This document shows positions 1 to 5,982 of a DNA stretch of 7,108 nucleotides, piece after piece. The DNA lies in assembly GCA_024643445.1 (NCBI GenBank), contig JAHEMX010000194.1, positions 1-7,108 of the forward strand, written 5' to 3'. The position numbers and the translations under genes are program-made. The notes below the pieces were generated by a model that worked only from the letters and a program-made list of their open reading frames with translations, was not told the DNA's origin and made no database searches. Numbering within the stretch: the first letter of the stretch is position 1; every line of letters begins with the position of its first letter. Origin of the DNA: Desulfobulbaceae bacterium (GTDB taxonomy: Bacteria > Desulfobacterota > Desulfobulbia > Desulfobulbales > Desulfocapsaceae).

Positions 1-14
1 CTGGCTGTCTGCAG

Positions 15-1583
15 TCAGAGAGACATCAGATCTTCGGATAAAGACGGGATGGTTCGTTCACCGCTCAGCACCGGACCGGTATCAAAATCAATCATGTAGC
101 TGAGCCTTCGGGCAATAGTAGAATTGCTCGATACTTTTATCACCGGTACAATTGCGTTACCGGTAGGCGTACCCAACCCGGTAGAGAACATGATCAGGTT
201 GGCACCTGAGCCGACCATTGCTGTTGTCGATTCCACATCACCACCGGGAGTACAGAGCAGATTCAACCCCTTATGCTCCAGCCGCTCGGTATAATCAAGC
301 ACGCGAACAATAGGGGAGGTCCCGCCTTTTTTTGCGGCACCTGCTGATTTCATCGCATCGGTGATCAGGCCGTCCCTGATATTGCCGGGGGAAGGATTCA
401 TGTCAAAATCGACCCCGAAGTGGAGCGCATGATTGCGGTATGAACTGAGGAGCCGGATAAATCGCTCGCTTGTTTCATCAGAGGAGCATCGGCTGATGAG
501 CTCGTTCTCAACACCGCACAATTCCGGAAATTCGGATAGGATGGAGCTTCCGCCGGCCGCCACCAGATGATCGATCGTTTTGCCGATAACCGGATTTGCC
601 GATATACCGGAAAACCCGTCAGATCCTCCGCACTCAACACCGATGATCAGTTCACTGACGGGAACCGGTGTCCTGATCGCCTTGTTCGCCTCGGCCATCT
701 CCTGCAGGGTCTGCTGAATAATCGCCTCGGTCATTTCTTGCGGCTGATTCCAGGACTGGCGGTCAAAAAACAGAACAGGTTTGCGGCAATCAGGATCCCT
801 GTCGTTTATTTCATGTTTCAGCATCGAGATTTCGGCATTCTGACAGCCGAGACTGATCACCGTCGCCCCGGCGACATTGGGGTGGGTTATATAACCGGCC
901 AGAAGGGCGCAAAGTGATCGTGCATCGCTGCGGGTGCCGCCGCAGCCAAGGTTGTGGGTCAAAAACTTAATACCGTCGATATTTGGGAATAATCGCGGTT
1001 TCCAGCTGCCCGAGCTGCCGGACAGCACAGGCGGTGGCGATAGTGCAGTTCCTGCACGCATCTGCTCGATCAGGGTGGAGGCAAATTCTTCATACCTCGA
1101 TGGTTTGGTGTAACCGAGAAGCCTCGGCAGAATATCCTTGAGAAGCAGCAGTTCCTGGTTGGAGCAAAAAACAAGGGGGATAAAAATCCAGTAGTTGGCT
1201 GTACCGCACCTCCCGTCATGTCGCCGAAAACCCATGAACTCACTTTGCTGGTTTGCAAACGGCGCTGGCGGATGCCAGGTGAAACTCTTCCTGGCATTGT
1301 CAACGGTTGAGGTGGCGTGATGCAGGTTGGCGGTGCTGATAAGTTCTCCTGCCTGCACCGGTTGCGTAGTGCTGCCGACAATAATGCCATACATAATGGC
1401 CTGCTCACCCTGTTCCAGATCGACAAGAGAAAACTTGTGCTTTTCCGGAATATCCTGCCTGATTTCTACCGTCTTGCTTCCTATTGTGTATCTTTCTCCT
1501 TTGGCAAGAGGTTTCAGGGCTACCAGCAAGTTATCATGTTCATCGATCTGCAGATACGGTTGTATAGACATGCCTGTGCTCAT
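15..1583 (-). CDS. uxaA: UxaA family altronate dehydratase (SAF domain + catalytic domain), possibly C-terminally truncated
   Basis: Predicted cytoplasmic sugar-acid dehydratase of the UxaA/GarD family. UxaA itself converts D-altronate to 2-keto-3-deoxy-D-gluconate and, like its relatives, needs a divalent metal. Residues about 5-90 form a SAF domain (IRQDIPEKHKFSL, then IMYGIIVG). The catalytic domain runs from about 117 to the end: GFRRHDGRCGTANYW near 118-132, HNLGCGGTRSD at 210-220, GCQNAE near 246-251, GVECGGSDGFSGISANP at 315-331, NPSPGN at 396-401 and STGLGTPTGN at 467-476. About 40 residues at 150-200 are extra relative to E. coli UxaA. The start at 1583 has no good Shine-Dalgarno; ATG at 1571 (518 aa) fits the family N-terminus slightly better. 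It lies 13 nt after the dehydrogenase gene, so the two are probably co-transcribed. The protein stops after IDFDTGPVLSGER...LMSL and lacks the usual tail of about 30 residues (see findings). The family call is firm; the exact substrate is inferred. Confidence 0.9.
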   Translation of the reverse strand: MSTGMSIQPYLQIDEHDNLLVALKPLAKGERYTIGSKTVEIRQDIPEKHKFSLVDLEQGEQAIMYGIIVGSTTQPVQAGELISTANLHHATSTVDNARKSFTWHPPAPFANQQSEFMGFRRHDGRCGTANYWIFIPLVFCSNQELLLLKDILPRLLGYTKPSRYEEFASTLIEQMRAGTALSPPPVLSGSSGSWKPRLFPNIDGIKFLTHNLGCGGTRSDARSLCALLAGYITHPNVAGATVISLGCQNAEISMLKHEINDRDPDCRKPVLFFDRQSWNQPQEMTEAIIQQTLQEMAEANKAIRTPVPVSELIIGVECGGSDGFSGISANPVIGKTIDHLVAAGGSSILSEFPELCGVENELISRCSSDETSERFIRLLSSYRNHALHFGVDFDMNPSPGNIRDGLITDAMKSAGAAKKGGTSPIVRVLDYTERLEHKGLNLLCTPGGDVESTTAMVGSGANLIMFSTGLGTPTGNAIVPVIKVSSNSTIARRLSYMIDFDTGPVLSGERTIPSLSEDLMSL

Positions 1584-1596
1584 TTCGGGGATATCG

Positions 1597-2613
1597 TTAA
1601 AATTCTACAATGCCTTTAATAACTGAGCTTTCAGGTCTGGTCCAGTGGGGAAACTGCTCTGCCAGTTCCATAAAAGAGCAGCGGTGCGTTATCATCGGTG
1701 CGGTTTTAACCTTGTTGTTCGCCATACATTCCATTACCCATTCAAAATCAGCGCGGAGAGCGTTGCGACTGCTCAGCAGCGTCGTTTCCCTTTTATGAAA
1801 TTCAGGATCAGGAAAAGATATGTCCGCAGTTACCAGGCTGACCAGTACATAGCGCCCCCCGTGGGCGAGATAGAGGAAGCCGTCCATCATCGACTGCCGG
1901 TTTCCTGTCGCATCAAAAATGACGGTGGGAAAATCATTATTGGTGAGTTCAGCCAGCCGTTGTGCAACATCAACGGTGCCGGCCTGTATCGTGTGTTGAA
2001 CGGGAATATGTTTTTCAACAAAGGCAAGACGTTCTTTAGAAATATCAAGGGAGATCACCGATCCGCCTGCTATCCGGGCAAATTGCATGATGCCAAGACC
2101 GATGGGGCCGGCACCGATAACGAGAACCTGCTCTCCCGGCTGAACAGCAGCTCTTCTGACGGCATGCGCGCCGATGGAAAAGCATTCGGTCAGGGCGAGC
2201 TGATCTGGACTCAGCCGGCTGTTTTTTATCAGGTGATCGGCAGGGATGCTCAGATATTCACTCATTCCGCCGTCACGGTGGACACCGAGTACCTGCATAT
2301 TCACGCAGCAATTTGGTTTGCCATTTCGGCAGGCGATGCATCTGCCGCATTCGAGATAAGGAATGACAGCGACGGTTTCGCCGGCCTTCAATTCCGTTTC
2401 GCCACCATCGATTTCGACGATCTCAGCCGAGAGTTCATGGCCCAATATACGTGGGTATGAAAAAAACGGTTGGCGGCCGCCATAGGCATGCAGATCGGTG
2501 CCGCAGATTCCCAACCGTTTCATGCGCACCAGGGCGTGACCGGCTGAAGACGAGGGCAGGGGTTGTTCCGATATAAAAAGCTCACCTGGTTTCTGGCATA
2601 TGATAGATTTCAT
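1597..2613 (-). CDS. Zinc-dependent medium-chain alcohol dehydrogenase, L-galactonate 5-dehydrogenase (LgoD/YjjN)-like
   Basis: Predicted cytoplasmic NAD(P)-dependent polyol/aldonate dehydrogenase, 338 aa from ATG 2613, close to the usual length of about 340. An N-terminal GroES-like domain carries catalytic-zinc ligands C38 (GICGTD), H59-E60 (GHE) and probably E143. Structural-zinc cysteines are C89, C92, C95 and C103. A Rossmann fold follows with GAGPIG at 167-172 and D190 after the second strand, which favours NAD over NADP. The segments GGRQPFFSYPR and DPEFHKRETT are the kind seen in LgoD, which oxidises L-galactonate to D-tagaturonate. Pairing with a uxaA homologue supports an aldonate or uronate role, but the substrate is inferred. 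The frame stays open upstream to TTG 2679, which has a GAGGA Shine-Dalgarno 5 nt before it and would add 22 residues. I chose ATG 2613 because family alignment starts there. It could be another polyol dehydrogenase of the same superfamily. Confidence 0.88.
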   Translation of the reverse strand: MKSIICQKPGELFISEQPLPSSSAGHALVRMKRLGICGTDLHAYGGRQPFFSYPRILGHELSAEIVEIDGGETELKAGETVAVIPYLECGRCIACRNGKPNCCVNMQVLGVHRDGGMSEYLSIPADHLIKNSRLSPDQLALTECFSIGAHAVRRAAVQPGEQVLVIGAGPIGLGIMQFARIAGGSVISLDISKERLAFVEKHIPVQHTIQAGTVDVAQRLAELTNNDFPTVIFDATGNRQSMMDGFLYLAHGGRYVLVSLVTADISFPDPEFHKRETTLLSSRNALRADFEWVMECMANNKVKTAPMITHRCSFMELAEQFPHWTRPESSVIKGIVEF

Positions 2614-2692
2614 TTTATTGTATCCGGTTGATAGGTTTTTAAGCTCAGATGAGGATTTTTTGCTGATGCGATCGTCCAAAAGATCCTCGGTA

Positions 2693-2705
2693 TAACCATC
2701 GGTAA
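2693..2705. promoter_or_regulatory. Short palindrome over the predicted minus-strand transcription start
   Basis: TAACC-ATC-GGTAA is an imperfect palindrome (ACC/GGT arms with an outer T/A match). It overlaps the transcription start inferred from the 2711-2739 promoter, where a repressor would act. The arms are short, so chance is quite possible. Confidence 0.2.
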
Positions 2706-2710
2706 CAGTT

Positions 2711-2739
2711 CATATACACGTAAAGAAACAAGATAACAA
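2711..2739 (-). promoter_or_regulatory. Candidate sigma-70 promoter for the dehydrogenase-uxaA operon
   Basis: Read on the minus strand, TTGTTA (2739-2734) is followed by a 17-bp spacer and TATATG (2716-2711), each matching four of six consensus bases. Transcription would start near 2704. This leaves about 90 nt of leader to ATG 2613, or about 25 nt to the alternative TTG 2679. Inferred by eye only. Confidence 0.35.
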
Positions 2740-2820
2740 CGAACAAACAAATGGGAAGAGTCCGAATGATTCCTCGCTATGCGGGCCTGAGATTAAGCGT
2801 CTTCGCGGCAAATGCGCAAC

Positions 2821-2838
2821 GGTTTCAGCGGTGGAACC
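2821..2838. repeat. Inverted repeat, candidate operator
   Basis: GGTTTCA (2821-2827) and TGGAACC (2832-2838) are inverted copies with one mismatch around a 4-bp centre GCGG. The 18-bp size and position, between the two predicted divergent promoters and about 42 bp upstream of the plus-strand -35, suit a dimeric regulator. No regulator family is assigned. Confidence 0.35.
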
Positions 2839-2879
2839 AGAATTTTACCGAGGACCCCACATTAGCCAGCTTTGAGCAG

Positions 2880-2908
2880 TTGACAGGGTATCGTCTTTAA
2901 GCTATTTT
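2880..2908 (+). promoter_or_regulatory. Candidate sigma-70 promoter for the TRAP-pdxA2-kinase operon
   Basis: A perfect -35 hexamer TTGACA (2880-2885) is followed by a 17-bp spacer and TATTTT (2903-2908), which matches four of six -10 bases. Transcription would start near 2915, giving a leader of about 125 nt before the dctP ATG. This is the best promoter-like match I found in the region. Confidence 0.5.
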
Positions 2909-2921
2909 CCAGTCTCTACCG

Positions 2922-2939
2922 AAAGACATTCGTCTTTTT
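2922..2939 (+). terminator. Weak terminator-like hairpin with T-run in the dctP leader
   Basis: AAAGAC (2922-2927) and GTCTTT (2932-2937) form a perfect 6-bp stem around ATTC, and the T-run continues to 2939. Only two of six pairs are G-C, so it is weak as an intrinsic terminator. It would lie a few bases after the predicted transcription start, so it could be an early pausing or attenuation element, or chance. Confidence 0.25.
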
Positions 2940-2945
2940 GTTAAG

Positions 2946-3013
2946 GCGCTACCCGAATCTGACAATGTACCGGTCTTGAAAGGACTAGCCGTTTGCCTCG
3001 GGTGGCTTAGCGC
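2946..3013 (+). promoter_or_regulatory. Predicted structured leader hairpin upstream of the dctP ribosome binding site
   Basis: GCGCTA-CCCGA (2946-2956) can pair with TCGGG (2998-3002) and TAGCGC (3008-3013), 11 pairs with a 5-nt bulge. Alternatively, 2948-2956 pairs without a break with 2998-3006 (nine pairs, one G-U). The enclosed loop can form a smaller hairpin (GTC 2973-2975 with GAC 2983-2985). The structure ends 10 nt before the Shine-Dalgarno at 3024, so it could affect translation or mRNA stability. It matches no riboswitch I recognise. Confidence 0.35.
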
Positions 3014-3023
3014 AGTCTCTCTT

Positions 3024-3033
3024 GAGGAGGAGG
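3024..3033 (+). promoter_or_regulatory. Strong ribosome binding site of dctP; decides the start codon
   Basis: GAGGAGGAGG lies 6 nt before ATG 3040. The longer reading of the frame from TTG 3022 would translate the Shine-Dalgarno itself (MRRRFK) and has no ribosome binding site of its own, so ATG 3040 is the true start. Confidence 0.9.
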
Positions 3034-3039
3034 TTCAAA

Positions 3040-4017
3040 ATGAAAAAAAGTTTCACGTTGTTACTTGCGAGCGCTGTAGCAATGACCATGATCAGCGCAG
3101 GCAGCGCCATGGCCGTAGAGAAGCTCAAGTTCGCCCATGTCTATGAGACGAGTGAACCGTATCATAAGCGCATGCTAGAAACCGCCGAGATTATCAAGAA
3201 ACGCACCGAAGGTCGCTATGAGATCGAGGTATTTCCCGCCTCATCACTCGGCAAGGAAGTCGATATCAACCAGGGGCTGGCCCTTGGTACCGTCGACATG
3301 ATTTACACCGGCAACCTCTTTGCCGGCCGTTCTTTCGGTCCTCTGGCCATTGCCGGTGCACCGTATATGTTCCGAGACCTTGATCACTGGCGCCATTACA
3401 CCAAGAGTGATCTCTTTAAAGAACTTGGCGAAGGTTACACCAAGGCTACCGGGAACCATATCGTGGCCCATAACTATTACGGACGGCGGCATGCCACGTC
3501 CAATAAACCGCTCAATACCTGCGATGATATGAAAACCCTGAAGATACGCGTGCCCAACGCGCCTCTTTACATGATGTTCCCTAAAGCCTGCGGCGCCAAT
3601 CCGACACCGCTTGCCTTTGCTGAAGTGTACCTGGCCCTGCAGCAGGGTGTGGTGGATGCCCAGGAAAATCCGCTGCCGACCATCCAGGCGAAAAAATTCT
3701 ATGAAGTGCAGAAGTACATCAACCTTACCGGCCATATTCTGGACAGTCTTCTGACCATTATTGGTGGTCCGCTCTGGAACCGGCTCTCTGATGCTGACCG
3801 GGCCATCTTTATTGAGGAATTCCAGGCAGCTGCCGACAGAGTCTCCCAGGATATCGTAGAGTCCGAGGATAAGCTTGCAAGCTGGTTTGAGGCTCAGGGC
3901 GTTACCGTGAACCGCGTCGACATCACTTCCTTCCGTGAAGCGACGATGAAGCTTCATAATGGCCCGGATGCAACCTGGTCCAAGGAAATCTATGATCGCC
4001 TTCAGGCCATCAAGTAA
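3040..4017 (+). CDS. dctP: TRAP transporter substrate-binding protein, DctP family
   Basis: Periplasmic solute receptor of a tripartite ATP-independent periplasmic (TRAP) transporter, 325 aa, typical length. A Sec signal peptide is clear: MKK, hydrophobic core at about 5-20, cleavage after AMA at 25. The mature protein begins VEKLKFAHV, the usual first strand of DctP proteins. Family landmarks are VDMIYTG (85-91), GAPYMFRD (106-113), LKIRVPN (167-173), NPTPLAFAEVYLALQQGVVDAQENP (about 187-211) and the long C-terminal helices. R170 sits where the conserved arginine binds the substrate carboxylate in this family, so the ligand is expected to be an organic acid. Linkage to pdxA2, a DUF1537 kinase and uxaA suggests an aldonate such as threonate, erythronate or a larger sugar acid, but the ligand cannot be read from sequence. 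It is the first gene of the plus-strand operon, 39 nt before dctQ. Confidence 0.95.
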   Translation: MKKSFTLLLASAVAMTMISAGSAMAVEKLKFAHVYETSEPYHKRMLETAEIIKKRTEGRYEIEVFPASSLGKEVDINQGLALGTVDMIYTGNLFAGRSFGPLAIAGAPYMFRDLDHWRHYTKSDLFKELGEGYTKATGNHIVAHNYYGRRHATSNKPLNTCDDMKTLKIRVPNAPLYMMFPKACGANPTPLAFAEVYLALQQGVVDAQENPLPTIQAKKFYEVQKYINLTGHILDSLLTIIGGPLWNRLSDADRAIFIEEFQAAADRVSQDIVESEDKLASWFEAQGVTVNRVDITSFREATMKLHNGPDATWSKEIYDRLQAIK

Positions 4018-4056
4018 CAACCGCTGATTAACTATCACGACAAAACAGGGGCGAAA

Positions 4057-4626
4057 ATGACTGACCTGCCAATCAAACCCGAAGAGGGTGCTCAAGAACT
4101 CAAGGCACACTTCATCGAGGATGTTGAAGTCAATCTTTCAGACTACAGTCTGGAAGACTATGTATCATTCATCATCTTCTGGGTCCTGGGAGTGGTCGTT
4201 TTCGCCCAGTTTTTCAGCCGCTACGTAATGAACGATTCGATCGCCTGGACCGAGGAAATTGCCCGGTACCTGCTTATCGCTGTTGCTTTCGCCGGCGCGC
4301 CGATCGCCGTTCGAAAGAACACCCATATCCATGTGGAATTTTTTTACCGCTTCATTAACCGCCCGCTGGCACGGATGTTTTCCACCGTTGTCGATGTCCT
4401 GCGAATAGTCTTCTTCTCTTACGCCTCCCTGATCTCTTTCAAGATCATTAAGCTCATGAAGGCGCAGTATATGACATCGATTAACGTTTCGATGAGTGTC
4501 ATCTACTGGATTGTATTCGCTGGATTCGTGCTGATGACTTTTCGGGCAATCCAGGTTCTCGTGCGTCACTGGCGCCAGGGCTATAGCTCGCTCAATCATC
4601 TCCCCGACTTCAATGCCTCGTCCTGA
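4057..4626 (+). CDS. dctQ: TRAP transporter small permease, DctQ family
   Basis: Small inner-membrane subunit of the TRAP transporter, 189 aa, which pairs with DctM. Four membrane segments are visible at about 34-54, 65-85, 107-128 and 147-168, the standard DctQ topology. The family signature is present: FFSRYVMNDSIAWTEEIARYLL (about 52-73), then RKNTHIHVEFF (86-96). A hydrophilic N-terminal stretch of about 33 residues rich in acidic residues precedes the first segment and is somewhat longer than usual. ATG 4057 has AGGGG at 4047-4051 as its ribosome binding site. The gene sits between dctP and dctM in the same operon, with short gaps (39 nt before; 59 nt after, to the preferred dctM ATG). 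Confidence 0.93.
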   Translation: MTDLPIKPEEGAQELKAHFIEDVEVNLSDYSLEDYVSFIIFWVLGVVVFAQFFSRYVMNDSIAWTEEIARYLLIAVAFAGAPIAVRKNTHIHVEFFYRFINRPLARMFSTVVDVLRIVFFSYASLISFKIIKLMKAQYMTSINVSMSVIYWIVFAGFVLMTFRAIQVLVRHWRQGYSSLNHLPDFNASS

Positions 4627-4685
4627 TCTTGTAGGATTTCCGCTGATGTCTTTTTCCACGTACTAGTTGCCGGAGTGTGCTCATT

Positions 4686-5966
4686 ATGTTGATTACTATG
4701 ATGCTGGTGGTTCTCTTTGCTCTTCTGATCATCGGTGTTCCCGTCGGAATTGCTCTTGCCGGAAGTTCGATGCTGTGGGTCCTGGTCTCAGGTTCTGTAC
4801 CTGATTTCGTCGTTATTCACCGGATGGTTAACGGTGTGGACAGTTTTCCGCTTCTGGCCATTCCATTTTTTATTCTGGCCGGTAATCTGATGAATTCTGC
4901 CGGGATTACCAACCGTATCTTTGCTTTTGCCACTGCCTGTATCGGCTGGCTGCGAGGTGGCCTTGGGCACGTGAATATCATAGCCTCGGTTCTGTTTGCC
5001 GGGATGTCCGGTGCCGCTGTTGCCGATGCCGGCGGACTTGGCACCATCGAAATTAAAGCGATGCGTGATGCCGGTTATGATGATGACTTCGCCGTAGCGG
5101 TTACCGCGGCGTCTTCCACTATCGGTCCTATTATTCCGCCGAGCCTGCCGATGGTTGTCTACGGCGTCATGGCCTCCGCTTCGGTCGGTCAGTTGTTTGC
5201 GGCCGGTTTCATTCCGGGCCTGCTGATGGCCGTCGCCCTGATGCTGATGGTTGCCTGGTATGCCAAAAGACGAAAATATCCCCGGGACAAGCGCTTTTCC
5301 TTTGGCCTGCTTTGGACAACATTCAAACGTGCGTTTTTATCACTGCTGACACCGGTCATTATCGTCGGTGGTATCCTGACCGGCGCCTTCACGCCGACAG
5401 AAGCGGCCATTTCCGCCTGTGTCTATGCCCTTATTTTGGGCATCGTCATATACCGCACCCTTACCTGGAAAAGACTGCTCCATGTCAGTATGGATACGAT
5501 CGAGACCTCGGCCATCATCCTTTTTATTGTCGCCGCGGCTTCCATCTTTGCCTGGATTCTCACCAGCAACCGTGTCACCGAACATTTCGCCAGCCTGATG
5601 ATGGGTATGACCGACAACCGGATTCTCATCCTCATCATGCTGAACCTGGTACTCTTTGTGGTCGGCTGTTTCATGGAAACGGTGGCCGCCATCACCATCC
5701 TGGTCCCGGTCCTGCTGCCGATTGCTGAAGGGGTCGGCGTTGATGCGGTACATTTTGGCGTGATTATGGTGCTGAACCTGATGATCGGTTTGCTCACACC
5801 ACCGGTTGGCATGGTACTCTACGTTCTTTCGAGGGTTGCCGGGATCTCTTTTGAGCGTTGTTCGGCCGCGGTCTTCCCGTTTCTCTTTCCACTCGTCGTG
5901 GTACTGGCTCTGATAACCTTTGTTCCTTCTTTCTCCATGTGGCTGCCGACCCTCATTTACCGCTAG
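4686..5966 (+). CDS. dctM: TRAP transporter large permease, DctM family
   Basis: Large inner-membrane subunit that carries out sodium-coupled transport of the solute delivered by DctP, 426 aa, full length. Many hydrophobic segments span the protein. DctM signatures in order are GVPVGIALAGSS near the N-terminus, PFFILAGNLMN, RGGLGHVNI, FAGMSGAAVADAGGLG, ASSTIGPIIPPSLPMVVYG, GAFTPTEAAI, MAVFP-type helices replaced here by FMETVAAITILVPVLLPI, and GLLTPPVGMVLYV. The frame also permits GTG at 4677, but the only upstream purine-rich site, GGAG at 4672-4675, is too close to that codon and sits 10 nt before ATG 4686, so ATG 4686 is preferred. The stop is 16 nt before the pdxA2 ATG. The coding frame can also be read past this end in another frame, but that is a shadow of the pdxA2 frame. 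Confidence 0.95.
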   Translation: MLITMMLVVLFALLIIGVPVGIALAGSSMLWVLVSGSVPDFVVIHRMVNGVDSFPLLAIPFFILAGNLMNSAGITNRIFAFATACIGWLRGGLGHVNIIASVLFAGMSGAAVADAGGLGTIEIKAMRDAGYDDDFAVAVTAASSTIGPIIPPSLPMVVYGVMASASVGQLFAAGFIPGLLMAVALMLMVAWYAKRRKYPRDKRFSFGLLWTTFKRAFLSLLTPVIIVGGILTGAFTPTEAAISACVYALILGIVIYRTLTWKRLLHVSMDTIETSAIILFIVAAASIFAWILTSNRVTEHFASLMMGMTDNRILILIMLNLVLFVVGCFMETVAAITILVPVLLPIAEGVGVDAVHFGVIMVLNLMIGLLTPPVGMVLYVLSRVAGISFERCSAAVFPFLFPLVVVLALITFVPSFSMWLPTLIYR

Positions 5967-5982
5967 TCAAGGAGCGCCTGTC

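Larger units (their letters stand above)
2614..3039. other. Divergent intergenic regulatory region
   Basis: 426 bp separate the two divergent start codons. No recognisable gene, tRNA or known riboswitch was found. It contains a candidate promoter on each strand, a near-perfect inverted repeat at 2821-2838, a small palindromic site at 2693-2705, two hairpins at 2922-2937 and 2946-3013, and a strong ribosome binding site at the right end. A 49-codon open frame (2751-2900) exists but has no supporting signal. The layout suits shared control of both operons by a substrate-responsive regulator encoded outside the window. Confidence 0.7.

Noticed and set aside
1645..2460. Long open frame of 271 codons on the plus strand
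   Set aside because: It lies wholly antisense to the dehydrogenase, whose protein shows all the zinc and nucleotide-binding motifs. The plus-strand product has no recognisable domain.
2910..3020. 8-bp direct repeat CAGTCTCT at 2910-2917 and 3013-3020, as if a target-site duplication around a 95-bp insert
   Set aside because: An 8-mer repeated once within some 400 bp is expected by chance, and the enclosed DNA has no terminal inverted repeats at its ends.
2680..3023. Search for tRNA, sigma-54 promoter and CRP-type sites in the divergent region
   Set aside because: No cloverleaf, no GG-N10-GC with the flanking consensus, and no TGTGA-N6-TCACA match was found.
3244..4110. Open frame of 288 codons on the minus strand
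   Set aside because: It is antisense to dctP, which has a signal peptide, ribosome site and family motifs. The antisense product shows none of these.
4627..4685. Gap between dctQ and dctM checked for a promoter or terminator
   Set aside because: No stem with a T-run and no paired promoter hexamers; it reads as an intra-operon spacer.
5312..5753. Overlapping open frames on both strands inside dctM
   Set aside because: His/Arg/Asp-rich, low-complexity products typical of out-of-frame reading of a membrane protein gene.
5920..5982. N-terminal extension of the pdxA2 frame from ATG 5920
   Set aside because: It overlaps the conserved end of dctM, has no ribosome site, and the family motif begins right after ATG 5983, which has AAGGAG upstream.
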